A stretch of 9,493 bases of DNA from an uncultured Lachnospiraceae bacterium (GTDB taxonomy: Bacteria > Bacillota > Clostridia > Lachnospirales > Lachnospiraceae), in NCBI GenBank assembly GCA_902803245.1, contig CADCPJ010000328.1:1-9493 (forward strand). Direction: 5' to 3'. The notes under the pieces are model-generated. The model was given only the letters and a program-made list of their open reading frames with translations, was not told the DNA's origin and did no database searches. The translations under genes were made by a program, and so were the position numbers. Shown here one piece after another: positions 1 through 5,731 of the stretch; the first letter of the stretch is position 1, and every line of letters begins with the position of its first letter.

Positions 1-1537
1 AGGTAAGTCCTGCCTCGGTGAGCGGAGTGTCCACGTCCACTCTCCTGCCGCCAAGCACAGTCGAGCAGACAGCAAGAAGCTCCGTCTCCAGGTCGGTCAG
101 GCCGCGGGCGTCGTCTCCCTTCTCTCTCGATGCACCTGCCTCCGGCCTCGGAAGCTTCTCCCGGTCCACCTTGCCATTGTCGTTCACCGGCAGTTTCTCA
201 AGCCGCACAAAAAACGCAGGAATCATGTAGGAAGGCAGGGTTTTCGAGAGGGCCTGCCGCATCTCTTCCTCTGCCAATTCCGTCTCAGATACATAAAAAG
301 CGGCAAGATAGGTGTTGAGGTCGTCTGTAAAGTCCTTCACCGCAGCATCCAGAATCCCCGGAACTTTGCGCAGCGCCGCCTCAATCTCACCGGGCTCCAC
401 TCTCTGGCCGTTGATCTTGACCATCCAGTCTTTCCGATTGAGGAAAACGAAGTTTCCGTCCGGCAGGACGCGGGCCAGGTCGCCTGTACGAAGCATCACG
501 GGATGGCCGTCCCTTTCATAGAAGGGATTCGGTATAAAGGTCTTTGCGCTCTCTTCCGGGTGGTTGAGATAGCAGCGCGCGAAGAGCCCCGTCAGGCAGA
601 GCTCTCCTTCCTCAGCCTCTTTTCCTTCCTCATCCAGAAGATAGGCTTTTATGTCGCCCATAGGCTTGCCGATCGGCGTGTTGTCATAAGCCCGGTCAAG
701 GAAGAAACCCAGCGAGCTTGCACAGGATTCCGAGAGGCCGTAGGCATTTATGATCCGGAACTCATCTGAATAGATCCCGCTCAGGCGTTCGCCCGCGGTG
801 AGCACCAGACGCAGCTTCGAGTCAGGGGACGGCTTAAAGAACCGCAGCATTTTGGGACTGATGAAGATTGCGGTCACCTGATGCTGCGAAAGGACCCTGG
901 AGAGCTCCACAGGATTGCGCATGGCGGATACGGGAATGAGGACATTGACCGATCCGAGCATGAGTCCGCACAGCAGGAACAGCGATCCCGCGATGAAGAA
1001 AAGCGGTGCGCCGAGCCCGATCACATCCGATCCGCCAAATCCGGCGAACTCTATCGTCCTCTTAGCACTGTCAAGAACCGTTCTGTGGTCGATGAGGACA
1101 CCCTTCGGGTTTCCTGTCGATCCGGAGGTATAGATGAGGAGCGCCGCATCCTCAGGTGCAGCCGCCGCGGCTCCGGATACAGGGGTATAATTCCCCACAT
1201 CCTCCAGGTAATCCGGAGTGATCACCGCCTTTGCCTGACAGTCCTTGCAGATAAACGCAAGCCTGTCGGGAGGGTAGGAGCCGTTCAGCGGCGCAAAAGC
1301 CGCTCCGAGCTTCATGACTGCCACTGCAGAAGCAATCGCGTCGATGCTGTGCGGCAATACAATCGCAATCACGTCTCCTTTTCCAGCACCTCCGGCCTGA
1401 AGCTTTGCCAGGATCCTCCCTGCCATGGTATCCAGTTCCCCGTATGTCACGGAGATTCCCGTCGCGGGATCCCTCATGGCAATGCTGTCGCGGCGGCTCA
1501 GGACGTTTTTTTCATAGAATTCCACGAGAGTATTCAA
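1..1537 (-). CDS. NRPS-like adenylation domain plus start of a carrier domain (3' end outside window)
   Basis: The 512 visible residues form a complete adenylation domain and the first part of a carrier domain. The role would be ATP-dependent activation of a carboxylic or amino acid and its loading as a thioester on the attached phosphopantetheine arm. Visible motifs are the P-loop YTSGSTGNPKG at residues 136-146, NAYGLSE at 264-270, RTGDL at 350-354, a VKINGQRVEPGEIE core near 373-386, and the A10 lysine K456 in VNDNGKVDR. A carrier helix starts near residue 481. The window stops after EAGLT plus one base, T, which fits the first base of the carrier serine codon. There is no N-terminal condensation domain. 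The Asp that normally holds the alpha-amino group in NRPS A domains appears to be Ile182 by eye alignment, so the substrate may not be a standard alpha-amino acid. The TTG start is chosen because AGGAGG lies 7 nt upstream; a GTG four codons later is less well placed. The MATE gene is upstream on the same strand. What follows the carrier (reductase, thioesterase or another module) is unseen. Confidence 0.88.
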   Translation of the reverse strand, partial: MNTLVEFYEKNVLSRRDSIAMRDPATGISVTYGELDTMAGRILAKLQAGGAGKGDVIAIVLPHSIDAIASAVAVMKLGAAFAPLNGSYPPDRLAFICKDCQAKAVITPDYLEDVGNYTPVSGAAAAAPEDAALLIYTSGSTGNPKGVLIDHRTVLDSAKRTIEFAGFGGSDVIGLGAPLFFIAGSLFLLCGLMLGSVNVLIPVSAMRNPVELSRVLSQHQVTAIFISPKMLRFFKPSPDSKLRLVLTAGERLSGIYSDEFRIINAYGLSESCASSLGFFLDRAYDNTPIGKPMGDIKAYLLDEEGKEAEEGELCLTGLFARCYLNHPEESAKTFIPNPFYERDGHPVMLRTGDLARVLPDGNFVFLNRKDWMVKINGQRVEPGEIEAALRKVPGILDAAVKDFTDDLNTYLAAFYVSETELAEEEMRQALSKTLPSYMIPAFFVRLEKLPVNDNGKVDREKLPRPEAGASREKGDDARGLTDLETELLAVCSTVLGGRRVDVDTPLTEAGLT

Positions 1538-1557
1538 TGCTCTTCCTCCTTTCCCAT

Positions 1558-1602
1558 TATCACAGTCATTGACGAAATTGTCTCTTATGGAGGCGCCTTC
1601 GG
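1558..1602 (-). repeat. Three-block leader repeat, copy A, upstream of the NRPS-like gene
   Basis: Read on the minus strand, this leader has three blocks that recur at 5643-5695: CCGAAGGCGCC (1602-1592), GAGACAATTTCG (1584-1573) and CTGTGATA (1565-1558). The matches to the other copy are 10/11, 11/12 and 7/8. The last block ends exactly 20 nt before the TTG start codon, the same distance as in the other copy. The gap between the second and third blocks is 7 nt here and 14 nt there. It may be a shared leader or operator, or a dispersed intergenic repeat. I see no ORF or convincing promoter in it. Confidence 0.6.
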
Positions 1603-1625
1603 CAATGGCCGGAATTAACCGTTAT

Positions 1626-1641
1626 CCCGCACTTTTGCGGG
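1626..1641. other. Small hairpin just after the MATE stop codon
   Basis: CCCGCA and TGCGGG pair as a 6-bp GC-rich stem around a 4-nt loop, starting 5 nt past the MATE stop codon. On the minus strand no T-run follows, so it is not a convincing intrinsic terminator for that gene. It could stabilise the 3' end or partly attenuate read-through into the NRPS-like gene. Confidence 0.4.
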
Positions 1642-1646
1642 CATTT

Positions 1647-3395
1647 TCACTTCTTCAGAGTGATTTCCAGAGTCGTGTTGTTGAGATCCAGTATCCGCAC
1701 ATACGTTATTTTGTCCGTCAGGGCGCGGATCGCTTCGATCCCGCTGTACTCAAACTGTTCGCCGTCAAATGTATAATCTGTGGGATCGAAGGGGATCCCG
1801 TTATCCCGCTGCCTCAGCAGCAGCTCGTCATCGGAAATGGACATCATGACATCGATGCTGTTTAAGCTCCTGCCGCCGTACCGGATCGTGTTGACGGCCA
1901 TCTCCTCTGCGGCCACTGCCATCTGGTAAGCCCGGGCTTCTCCGATTTTTCCCTTGCAGAAGGCGATGATTTCCCGGGGAATAAGAGATGTCTCCGCCAG
2001 ATCCGGAGCAACCGAGATATCCAGTACTTCTTCCTGTCTCCTGGGCAAAAGCAGAATTCCCTCATCCCTGTGTCGAAGCTTCACTGTGAGCAGCGTGACA
2101 GCCGCCGTGATAAACTGCCCGGCCACCAGGCCCCACATCATGTAGTTCAGCATGTCGCCTCCTGTCGCCCTGGCGATCAGGGAGCAGATGTATACAGCCG
2201 GAATGACGGCCCCGCAGTATCCCAGAATCGTGATCAGATTGGCATAGCCGCTGTGTTCGGTCGTCGAATAGTACGAAATGAAAAAGCGGTTGAACACATA
2301 TCCGGGCAGGGAGAGGAAAAAGATACGAAGAGCAGTCTGCGCCGATGAGAGAAGCTCCTTGGAATCGATTCCGAACATCCCGGCAGCCTGCCTTGCAAAG
2401 AGAAACAGGAAAAGCATCAGCACGGCGAGCAGTAAATAGGAGTACATAAGAATATTCTTCGTAATGGCGCGCAGTCCGAAATAGTCCTTCTCCCCATAGA
2501 TGACGCCGCCGATTTTCTCCATGGATCCGATGATTCCGCCGAGGAGCAGTTCCACGATCATAATGATGTTAAGGCTGATCGTGTAGATGGCGACACCGTT
2601 TTCCCCTGCGAATCTCAATATCATGACATTCATAACGCTGTTGCGCACCACCTCACAGACAATGGACAAAAGAGCCGGAACGCCGGTAATGAATGCCATT
2701 TTGAAATAAGCCCCGGTTTTCCTGACCGGATTCACCAGCTTCAGCATTCTCCTTGGCGACCGCACATAAGCAGGAACCACTATGAGAGCGATCCCGTAAC
2801 CCAGTATCGAGGAAATAAAAGATCCGGCAGGGCCGATATCGGTATATGAAAGCAAAACATAGTCGAAGATGAGATTGACGACGTTGGAAATGACCACATA
2901 GACTGTCGCCAGCCCCGGATTGTTGTCCACCGCCATGATATTCATCATCAGCAGGCAGATGCCGACCACGGGAGTTCCGAGAAACATCACCCGGATTACG
3001 CCAGCCACATCCGCAGTCAGGACGCCCTGCCCTCCTGTGAGAAGCACGGCAATCGGTTCCGCAAACAGCGAAAGCAGCATCAGTGCCGCGTCGCTGACAA
3101 ACACGACAAACAGGCAGGAGGAAAAGACCTTTGAAGCGCCTAAAAGGTCCCTCTTCCCCAGACAGTTGCCCACCACGATGCTGCCGCCGACCCCAAGCAT
3201 CCAGCCCGGAATCTGGATGAGAAGGAGAATCGTCCCGCTGATCTGCACGGCAGACATCGCATTGGTTCCAAGGATATTGCCGACCAGTATCGTGTCCACT
3301 ACGTTTCCGACCTGCAGTGCCAGGTTCGTCATAATTGCAGGAACCAGGAACTGCAGGAGCTTCGTCCTGATCAGTTTTTCATTTCGCTTCAGCAT
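1647..3395 (-). CDS. MATE-family efflux transporter fused to a C-terminal RsbW-like ATPase domain
   Basis: This 582-residue membrane protein is much longer than a usual MATE exporter of about 450 residues. Residues 10 to about 440 are a series of hydrophobic segments with MATE character, including an N-terminal helix region with VDTILVGN (33-40) and a repeated second half from about 225. MATE proteins are cation-coupled antiporters exporting drugs, peptides or natural products. After a charged linker (about 441-470), residues 470-582 resemble GHKL/HATPase_c_2 domains of the RsbW anti-sigma kinase type: an N-box EEMAVN (497-502) and a G1 box RDNGIPFDP (530-538), followed by a glycine at 552 in a possible G2 position. 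There is no histidine-kinase dimerisation helix. A ribosome-binding site GGGAG precedes the ATG by 9-10 nt. The NRPS-like gene follows on the same strand after 109 nt, so export of that pathway's product is a reasonable inference. The ATPase half may regulate transport or bind a protein partner; which of these is unknown. Confidence 0.88.
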   Translation of the reverse strand: MLKRNEKLIRTKLLQFLVPAIMTNLALQVGNVVDTILVGNILGTNAMSAVQISGTILLLIQIPGWMLGVGGSIVVGNCLGKRDLLGASKVFSSCLFVVFVSDAALMLLSLFAEPIAVLLTGGQGVLTADVAGVIRVMFLGTPVVGICLLMMNIMAVDNNPGLATVYVVISNVVNLIFDYVLLSYTDIGPAGSFISSILGYGIALIVVPAYVRSPRRMLKLVNPVRKTGAYFKMAFITGVPALLSIVCEVVRNSVMNVMILRFAGENGVAIYTISLNIIMIVELLLGGIIGSMEKIGGVIYGEKDYFGLRAITKNILMYSYLLLAVLMLFLFLFARQAAGMFGIDSKELLSSAQTALRIFFLSLPGYVFNRFFISYYSTTEHSGYANLITILGYCGAVIPAVYICSLIARATGGDMLNYMMWGLVAGQFITAAVTLLTVKLRHRDEGILLLPRRQEEVLDISVAPDLAETSLIPREIIAFCKGKIGEARAYQMAVAAEEMAVNTIRYGGRSLNSIDVMMSISDDELLLRQRDNGIPFDPTDYTFDGEQFEYSGIEAIRALTDKITYVRILDLNNTTLEITLKK

Positions 3396-3422
3396 ATTAA
3401 GTCACTCCCACAAGATCCGAGG

Positions 3423-3435
3423 CATAAGCCTTATG
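3423..3435. promoter_or_regulatory. Perfect 6-bp inverted repeat upstream of the MATE gene
   Basis: CATAAG-C-CTTATG is a perfect 6-1-6 inverted repeat, 27 bp upstream of the MATE start codon and directly after the stop codon of the upstream gene fragment. Its size and place would suit a regulator half-site pair, but a short palindrome can arise by chance. No clear -35/-10 pair was found for the MATE gene. Confidence 0.25.
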
Positions 3436-3717
3436 TTATCGCTTCGCTTTGTTTTCCGCTGCCTTCTCCATAAGGGCATCGTAGTCCGCAAGGTTGTAGC
3501 TTTCTTCATAGGGCACGGGAAGATATCCCCCGTTAATGAGTTCGATGATCTCAGCGCGCCGCGGATCGTCTTCCGAAAGATCGATGCCCGTGATGCGCCA
3601 GTTGTTGTCGACAGAGGGCGCCACCGGAGAATTCTGCTCGAAATATTCCACGAGCATATCGAGGATGGAATTTGATGATTCCGCATCTTATTTATGCACA
3701 TCAGCCGGCGTATACTG
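3436..3717 (-). pseudogene. Remnant resembling the C-terminal end of a 5'-nucleotidase-type protein
   Basis: A minus-strand reading frame ends at TAA (3436-3438) and encodes about 80 residues with protein-like composition, including LVEYFEQNSPVAPSVDNNWR and a later YEESYNLADYDALMEKA. The first stretch resembles the extreme C-terminus of secreted 5'-nucleotidase / cyclic-phosphodiesterase proteins; this is recognition by eye and only moderately sure. The possible ATG at 3657 has no ribosome-binding site. The likely coding sense continues upstream of it as DAESSNSILD, then hits an in-frame TAA (3690-3688). The same frame reads QYTPADVHK before that stop. This points to a truncated, nonsense-interrupted tail of a lost gene rather than a real small gene. 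The upstream catalytic part is absent; the flavodoxin promoter occupies that region. Confidence 0.5.
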
Positions 3718-3778
3718 ATATCATCGCACGCCACGGATATAATGTCAAAAAAAAGCGTCATCTATATAAAAAAGACAG

Positions 3779-3805
3779 TTGACACTGTATTGTATGCGAT
3801 ATAAT
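3779..3805 (+). promoter_or_regulatory. Sigma-A-type promoter for the flavodoxin-like gene
   Basis: A consensus TTGACA (3779-3784) and a consensus TATAAT (3800-3805) are separated by 15 bp, shorter than the ideal 17. They lie about 95 bp before the flavodoxin ATG and point toward it. A second TATAAT at 3738-3743, with a weaker CTGATA 17 bp upstream, could be an alternative plus-strand promoter. Confidence 0.6.
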
Positions 3806-3900
3806 ATGCTTGTGTTATCGCGTTCGGTGCAGAATACGGACGCTGAAGCTATGGTGAAAAGCACAGGATTCTCCTTATAAGAAGGGCGGAGGTATTCAAT

Positions 3901-4314
3901 ATGAACATTGCGGTCAGGTATTACACGAAAACAGGAAACACGAAACGGCTCGCGGAAGCCATTGCAAAAGCAGTGGGTACAGAAGCGCTGCCCCTTACTT
4001 CCCCCATCACCGAGCCGGTTGATATTCTGTTTCTCGGAAACTCCTATTATGCGTTCAACATCGATCCGGAGGTAAGGAGCTTTATCAGTTCTCTCGACAA
4101 AAGCAAGGTCGGCAGGATCGTAAACTTCGGATCTGCAGCGCTGCTTAATTCTACATATAAAAGAGTGAAGGCAGAGGCGGACAAGGCCGGCATTCCCATG
4201 GATGAACGTGAATTCCACTGCAGGGGGGAATTTAAAGGCCTCCACAAGGGAAGGCCGAACGAAGAGGATTTAAGAGCGGCGGCGGCATTTGCCGGGAGGA
4301 TCCTTAAGGGGTGA
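3901..4314 (+). CDS. Flavodoxin-like FMN-binding protein
   Basis: This is a 137-residue protein of the short-chain flavodoxin size. The N-terminus has beta strand MNIAVRYY followed by the FMN phosphate-binding loop TKTGNT (residues 9-14) and a helix, which is the flavodoxin signature. A second candidate isoalloxazine loop is LGNSYYAFNID near residue 46, and a third is the NFGSAALLNSTYK segment near 94. Flavodoxins are cytoplasmic one- or two-electron carriers that bind FMN non-covalently. The partner reductase or acceptor is not identifiable here. GGAGG lies 8 nt before the ATG. It is the only plus-strand gene in the window, has its own promoter, and converges on the phosphate acetyltransferase gene with a shared terminator. 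Its stop codon is 2 nt before a heptamer repeat array. It is probably not part of the minus-strand operons. It could also be described as a flavodoxin-domain hypothetical protein. Confidence 0.85.
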   Translation: MNIAVRYYTKTGNTKRLAEAIAKAVGTEALPLTSPITEPVDILFLGNSYYAFNIDPEVRSFISSLDKSKVGRIVNFGSAALLNSTYKRVKAEADKAGIPMDEREFHCRGEFKGLHKGRPNEEDLRAAAAFAGRILKG

Positions 4315-4316
4315 AG

Positions 4317-4407
4317 GGAAACAGGAAACAGGTAGCAGGTAGCAGGAAACAGGAAACAGGTAGCAGGAAACAGGTAGCAGGAAACAGGAAGCAGAAAGCA
4401 GAAAGCA
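4317..4407. repeat. Array of thirteen tandem 7-bp repeats
   Basis: Thirteen uninterrupted 7-bp units fill this stretch: GGAAACA (six copies), GGTAGCA (four), GGAAGCA (one) and GAAAGCA (two). The unit types are interspersed rather than blocked, and the units nearest 4407 are the most divergent. The array begins 2 nt after the flavodoxin stop codon and ends 23 bp before the terminator stem. It lies in the 3' untranslated region of the flavodoxin mRNA. A length of 7 is not a multiple of 3, so it does not encode a simple peptide repeat. Slippage is the likely origin, and copy number may vary between strains. Confidence 0.92.
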
Positions 4408-4430
4408 TCTCTTCTCACAGCCTGAGCTTA

Positions 4431-4470
4431 AAAAAACCATCCGGAGATTTCGTTCTCCGGATGGTTTTTT
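4431..4470. terminator. Bidirectional intrinsic terminator
   Basis: A perfect 17-bp inverted repeat (4431-4447 against 4454-4470) encloses the 6-nt loop TTTCGT. The outer six pairs are A-tract against T-tract, so each strand has a GC-rich stem (CCATCCGGAGA paired with TCTCCGGATGG) followed by six T. It lies between the convergent flavodoxin and phosphate acetyltransferase genes and should end transcription of both. Confidence 0.95.
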
Positions 4471-4491
4471 GCAAAGACTCTCAGCAGCACT

Positions 4492-5622
4492 TCAGGCGAT
4501 GCCCTGTGCGGCGGTGATAATGCTCATCATGTAGACCTCGTCGGCAACACAGCCGCGGGAGAGGTCGTTGATCGGGGCAGCAAGCCCCTGAAGGATCGGG
4601 CCGATCGCCATGTAGCCGCCGAGGCGCTGGGCAATCTTGTAGCCGATATTCCCGGACTGGATCTCCGGGAAGATAAAGGTGTTGGCGTATCCCGCGACAT
4701 CGCTTCCGGGAAACTTGAGCTGGCCGACCTCAGGATCGACAGCGGCGTCAAACTGCATCTCGCCGTCGCAGGGCAGCTCGGGATGGGTTTCCCTTACAAT
4801 GGCGGCGGCTTCGCGCATCATCTCCGGGCCGGTGCCCTTGGCCGATCCGTTGGTGGAGTAAGACAGCATGGCGATCTTCGGATCGATGTCAAAGAGCTTC
4901 GCTGTGAGGGCAGTCTCGACGGCTACCTCCGCCACCTTCTGCGCAGCGCTTAAAACAACATTTCCTTTATCATCCAGCTTGTCCTCGTAGGAGACGTTGA
5001 TGGCGCAGTCTCCCATGGCGATCTTCTCGTCGCCGCGGACGAGGATCATGCACGAGGAGACGAGGTTTGCGCCTTTCCTTGTCTTAATCAGCTGGAGCGC
5101 AGGACGGACGGTGTCGGCCGTGGAGTAAGTCGCGCCGCCGAGCAGGCAGTCGGCCGCTCCTTCCTTCACCAGCATGGTTCCGAAATAATTGGGCTGAAGA
5201 AGCAGCTCGCGCGCCTCCTCAGCGGTGGCCTTGCCCTTCCGAAGCTCCACAAAATCATCCACCAGCTTATCCATATCGGGATAGGCGGCGGGATCGATGA
5301 TCTCAAGTCCCTCGATGTCGAAGCCTCCCTTTGAGGCCGCCGCTTTGACCTCCTCCTCATTTCCGATGAGCACGGGTGTGAGGAAGCCTTCCTTCTTGAG
5401 ACGGGATGCTGCCTCAAGAATGCGTGCGTCGGTGCCTTCCGTGAAAATGAGCTTCCTGGGGTTTTTCTTCAGAACCTCAATGAGACGGTCGAGCGTCCCG
5501 GCTATGGCGCTGCCGGCGGCCGGGGTCTCTTCGGCGGCCCAGGTCTCTTCGGCGGCAAAGGCCGGCACGGAAAGGCTCACGAGCATCACGGCCGCAAGAA
5601 TCATTGCCAGATATTTCTTCAT
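4492..5622 (-). CDS. pta: Phosphate acetyltransferase-family protein with an N-terminal Sec signal peptide
   Basis: Residues from about 42 to 376 are a full-length phosphate acetyl/butyryl transferase domain, which normally interconverts acetyl-CoA and acetyl phosphate in the cytoplasm. Family motifs are LIFTEGTDARILEAA near 58-72, the active-site region AMLSYSTNGSAKG (251-263), FPEIQSGNIGYKIAQRLGG near 318-336, and DLSRGC near 353. The domain is preceded by an unexpected Sec signal peptide: MKK, a hydrophobic core to about residue 19, then VPAFA with a predicted cleavage after Ala23 or Ala24. A short Ala/Glu/Thr linker with a duplicated AAEET follows. The start is firm: GGAGG sits 6 nt before this ATG, and no in-frame start with a ribosome-binding site lies between signal and enzyme. 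No acetate kinase gene is adjacent. The gene follows the SDR gene after 109 nt and has the leader repeat in front. It may be exported or membrane-retained, or the signal may be a recent fusion. No frameshift is seen. The family is sure; its location and role are not. Confidence 0.9.
   Translation of the reverse strand: MKKYLAMILAAVMLVSLSVPAFAAEETWAAEETPAAGSAIAGTLDRLIEVLKKNPRKLIFTEGTDARILEAASRLKKEGFLTPVLIGNEEEVKAAASKGGFDIEGLEIIDPAAYPDMDKLVDDFVELRKGKATAEEARELLLQPNYFGTMLVKEGAADCLLGGATYSTADTVRPALQLIKTRKGANLVSSCMILVRGDEKIAMGDCAINVSYEDKLDDKGNVVLSAAQKVAEVAVETALTAKLFDIDPKIAMLSYSTNGSAKGTGPEMMREAAAIVRETHPELPCDGEMQFDAAVDPEVGQLKFPGSDVAGYANTFIFPEIQSGNIGYKIAQRLGGYMAIGPILQGLAAPINDLSRGCVADEVYMMSIITAAQGIA
5524..5556 (-). 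repeat. 15-nt direct repeat within the signal-peptide linker of the phosphate acetyltransferase gene
   Basis: GCCGCCGAAGAGACC occurs twice without mismatch (5556-5542 and 5538-5524 on the minus strand) with an 18-nt period. It encodes AAEETW followed by AAEETP just after the predicted signal-peptide cleavage site. The period preserves the reading frame. It marks a recent tandem duplication at the junction between the export signal and the enzyme. Confidence 0.9.
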
Positions 5623-5642
5623 AATTCTCCTCCGTTATCATG

Positions 5643-5695
5643 TATCGCAGTTGTAAGTCCATTGCGAAATCGTCTCCGCAAGGGGGCGCCTTTGG
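5643..5695 (-). repeat. Three-block leader repeat, copy B, upstream of the phosphate acetyltransferase gene
   Basis: On the minus strand the blocks are CCAAAGGCGCC (5695-5685), GAGACGATTTCG (5676-5665) and CTGCGATA (5650-5643), matching the leader at 1558-1602. The third block ends exactly 20 nt before the ATG. In this copy TTGCG and CGCAA flank the second block and could form a small hairpin, but this pairing is not conserved in copy A. The rest of the gap between the SDR stop and this gene shows no terminator. Confidence 0.6.
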
Positions 5696-5731
5696 TGTTT
5701 CTTATGCAGAACCTTCCGCTTTCCCTGCCAT

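Noticed and set aside
1558..1602. Promoter GAGACA-17-GATAAT within leader copy A
   Set aside because: The spacing looks good in copy A, but the transcript would start at the ribosome-binding site and copy B does not keep the spacing (24 bp), so a promoter reading is not supported.
881..1618. A 245-codon open frame on the plus strand
   Set aside because: It is antisense to the complete NRPS-type adenylation domain, and its 3' end merely runs through the leader repeat. No protein family signal is visible.
1626..1641. Intrinsic terminator after the MATE gene
   Set aside because: The hairpin is short and no T-run follows it on the coding strand, so it was listed only as a hairpin.
3721..3749. 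Minus-strand promoter with TTGACA at 3749-3744
   Set aside because: No reasonable -10 hexamer is found 16-18 bp downstream; the nearest TGATAT-like sequence is at 19 bp and weak.
4317..4407. CRISPR-like repeat array
   Set aside because: The units are contiguous 7-mers with no unique spacers and no cas genes nearby, so this is a simple tandem repeat.
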